From: Allosphingosinicella vermicomposti
GTDB taxonomy: Bacteria; Pseudomonadota; Alphaproteobacteria; Sphingomonadales; Sphingomonadaceae
NCBI RefSeq assembly: GCF_003012815.1
Contig: NZ_PXYJ01000001.1
Location: 930,001-994,000, forward strand
Length of the DNA stretch: 64,000 nucleotides
Direction: 5' to 3'
A program made the position numbers and the translations under genes. Positions 63,641-64,000 of this stretch are shown piece by piece. The notes under the pieces are model-generated. The model worked only from the letters and a program-made list of their open reading frames with translations. It had not been told where the DNA came from and searched no databases. Each line of letters opens with the position of its first letter. Position 1 is the first letter of the stretch.

Positions 63641-64000
63641 TTACTCTCCCTGCTCCGGCTTCCCGTCGGATATGCCCAGCGCCTTGAGCTTACGGTGGAG
63701 CGCCGATCGCTCCATGCCGATAAAAATGGCTGTGCGTGAGATATTACCGGAGAAACGCCGGATCTGGATACGGAGATATTCCCGTTCGAACGTCTCGCGC
63801 GCCTCGCGCAACGGCGTTCCCATGATCGCTTTCACCGCTTCATTGGGATTGAGTTGGGCTTGCTCACTAATGATTTCCGGCGGCAGCATATCAATCTCGA
63901 TGCGGCCAAGCCGCGCCCCTGGAGCCAGAATGATCGTCCGCTCAACAACGTTGCGAAGCTGGCGCACATTGCCTGGCCAATCGTAAGCTTGAAGCGCCGC
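63641..64000 (-). CDS. ntrX: NtrX-type sigma-54-dependent response regulator, C-terminal part
   Basis: Only the last 119 codons are in the window; the gene runs past 64000. The piece starts AALQAYDWPGNVRQLRNVVE, the conserved R-finger/sensor II end of the sigma-54 AAA+ domain, and ends with a Fis-type helix-turn-helix (ISRTAIFIGMERSALHRKLK). NtrX-hfq-hflX is a known alphaproteobacterial order. The receiver and most of the AAA+ domain cannot be checked. NtrC is the alternative, but the context and the IGMERSALHRKL wording favour NtrX. Confidence 0.85.
   Translation of the reverse strand, partial: AALQAYDWPGNVRQLRNVVERTIILAPGARLGRIEIDMLPPEIISEQAQLNPNEAVKAIMGTPLREARETFEREYLRIQIRRFSGNISRTAIFIGMERSALHRKLKALGISDGKPEQGE

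Noticed and set aside
1-64000. CRISPR array
   Set aside because: The repeats seen are paired palindromes at scattered sites, not regularly spaced direct repeats with unique spacers, and no cas gene is present.

Overview
The window is one 64 kb stretch of a high-GC alphaproteobacterial chromosome, most probably from the order Sphingomonadales. The basis is gene order (smpB-DUF2062-cckA; purN-purM/DUF2066-hdaA-ppk1-ppx), the tandem double-Sm Hfq, and a bamA-skp-fabZ cluster that lacks the lpx genes found there in LPS-making bacteria. Coding density is very high. No transposase, integrase, phage gene or CRISPR array was seen, and no gap between genes exceeds about 250 bases. Most small gaps hold palindromic interspersed repeats.

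Layout: 1-1136 pepA end, holC, ndk. 1192-2887 purM-purN on the minus strand. 2953-8409 DUF2066, hdaA, ppk1 and ppx in a tightly packed plus-strand run. 8415-9886 RNase D and an I78-inhibitor lipoprotein (minus). 9996-11777 aspS. 11878-14400 soluble lytic transglycosylase and greB (minus). 14506-19233 dapA, smpB, a DUF2062 protein, the CckA-type kinase and a single-domain receiver. 19482-20555 recA. 20680-22186 a small conserved protein and a Bcr/CflA-type exporter (minus). 22292-26228 GST, a secreted Cys-containing protein and alaS. 26318-29817 two divergent CPA2 antiporters. 29848-33948 FAD monooxygenase, icd (minus), psd-pssA. 34360-45259 the large translation/envelope cluster rpsB-tsf-pyrH-frr-uppS-cdsA-dxr-rseP-bamA-skp-fabZ. 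45383-48076 a vitamin B12 ABC importer (btuFCD type) under a cobalamin riboswitch (minus). 48170-48940 rpmE and a GNAT acetyltransferase. 49048-51439 a class III CoA-transferase and glutaryl-CoA dehydrogenase (minus). 51536-52729 DUF167 protein, an exported protein and tRNA-Ser(UGA). 52838-60777 lytic transglycosylase, D,D-carboxypeptidase, tmk, holB, metG, tatD, an MBL hydrolase and a membrane aspartic protease. 60943-61722 mazG. 61724-64000 hflX, tandem hfq and the C-terminus of an NtrX-type regulator (minus).

Working together: the plus-strand cluster around 34-45 kb couples protein synthesis (S2, EF-Ts, RRF), pyrimidine supply (PyrH), isoprenoid and undecaprenyl synthesis (Dxr, UppS), phospholipid precursor (CdsA), envelope stress proteolysis (RseP), outer-membrane protein assembly (BamA, Skp) and fatty acid elongation (FabZ). 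The 53-60 kb cluster links cell-wall remodelling to DNA replication (Tmk, delta-prime) and translation (MetRS). The most unusual items are: a fused double Hfq whose second half has lost several RNA-contact residues; an HflX gene whose conserved N-terminus appears to start at a CTG codon; a 10-G tract inside the coding sequence of the CckA-like kinase; the missing lpxD/lpxA/lpxB at the skp-fabZ junction; a coding frame that ends inside the antisense strand of a tRNA gene; and six families of paired palindromic repeats, several lying inside operons.
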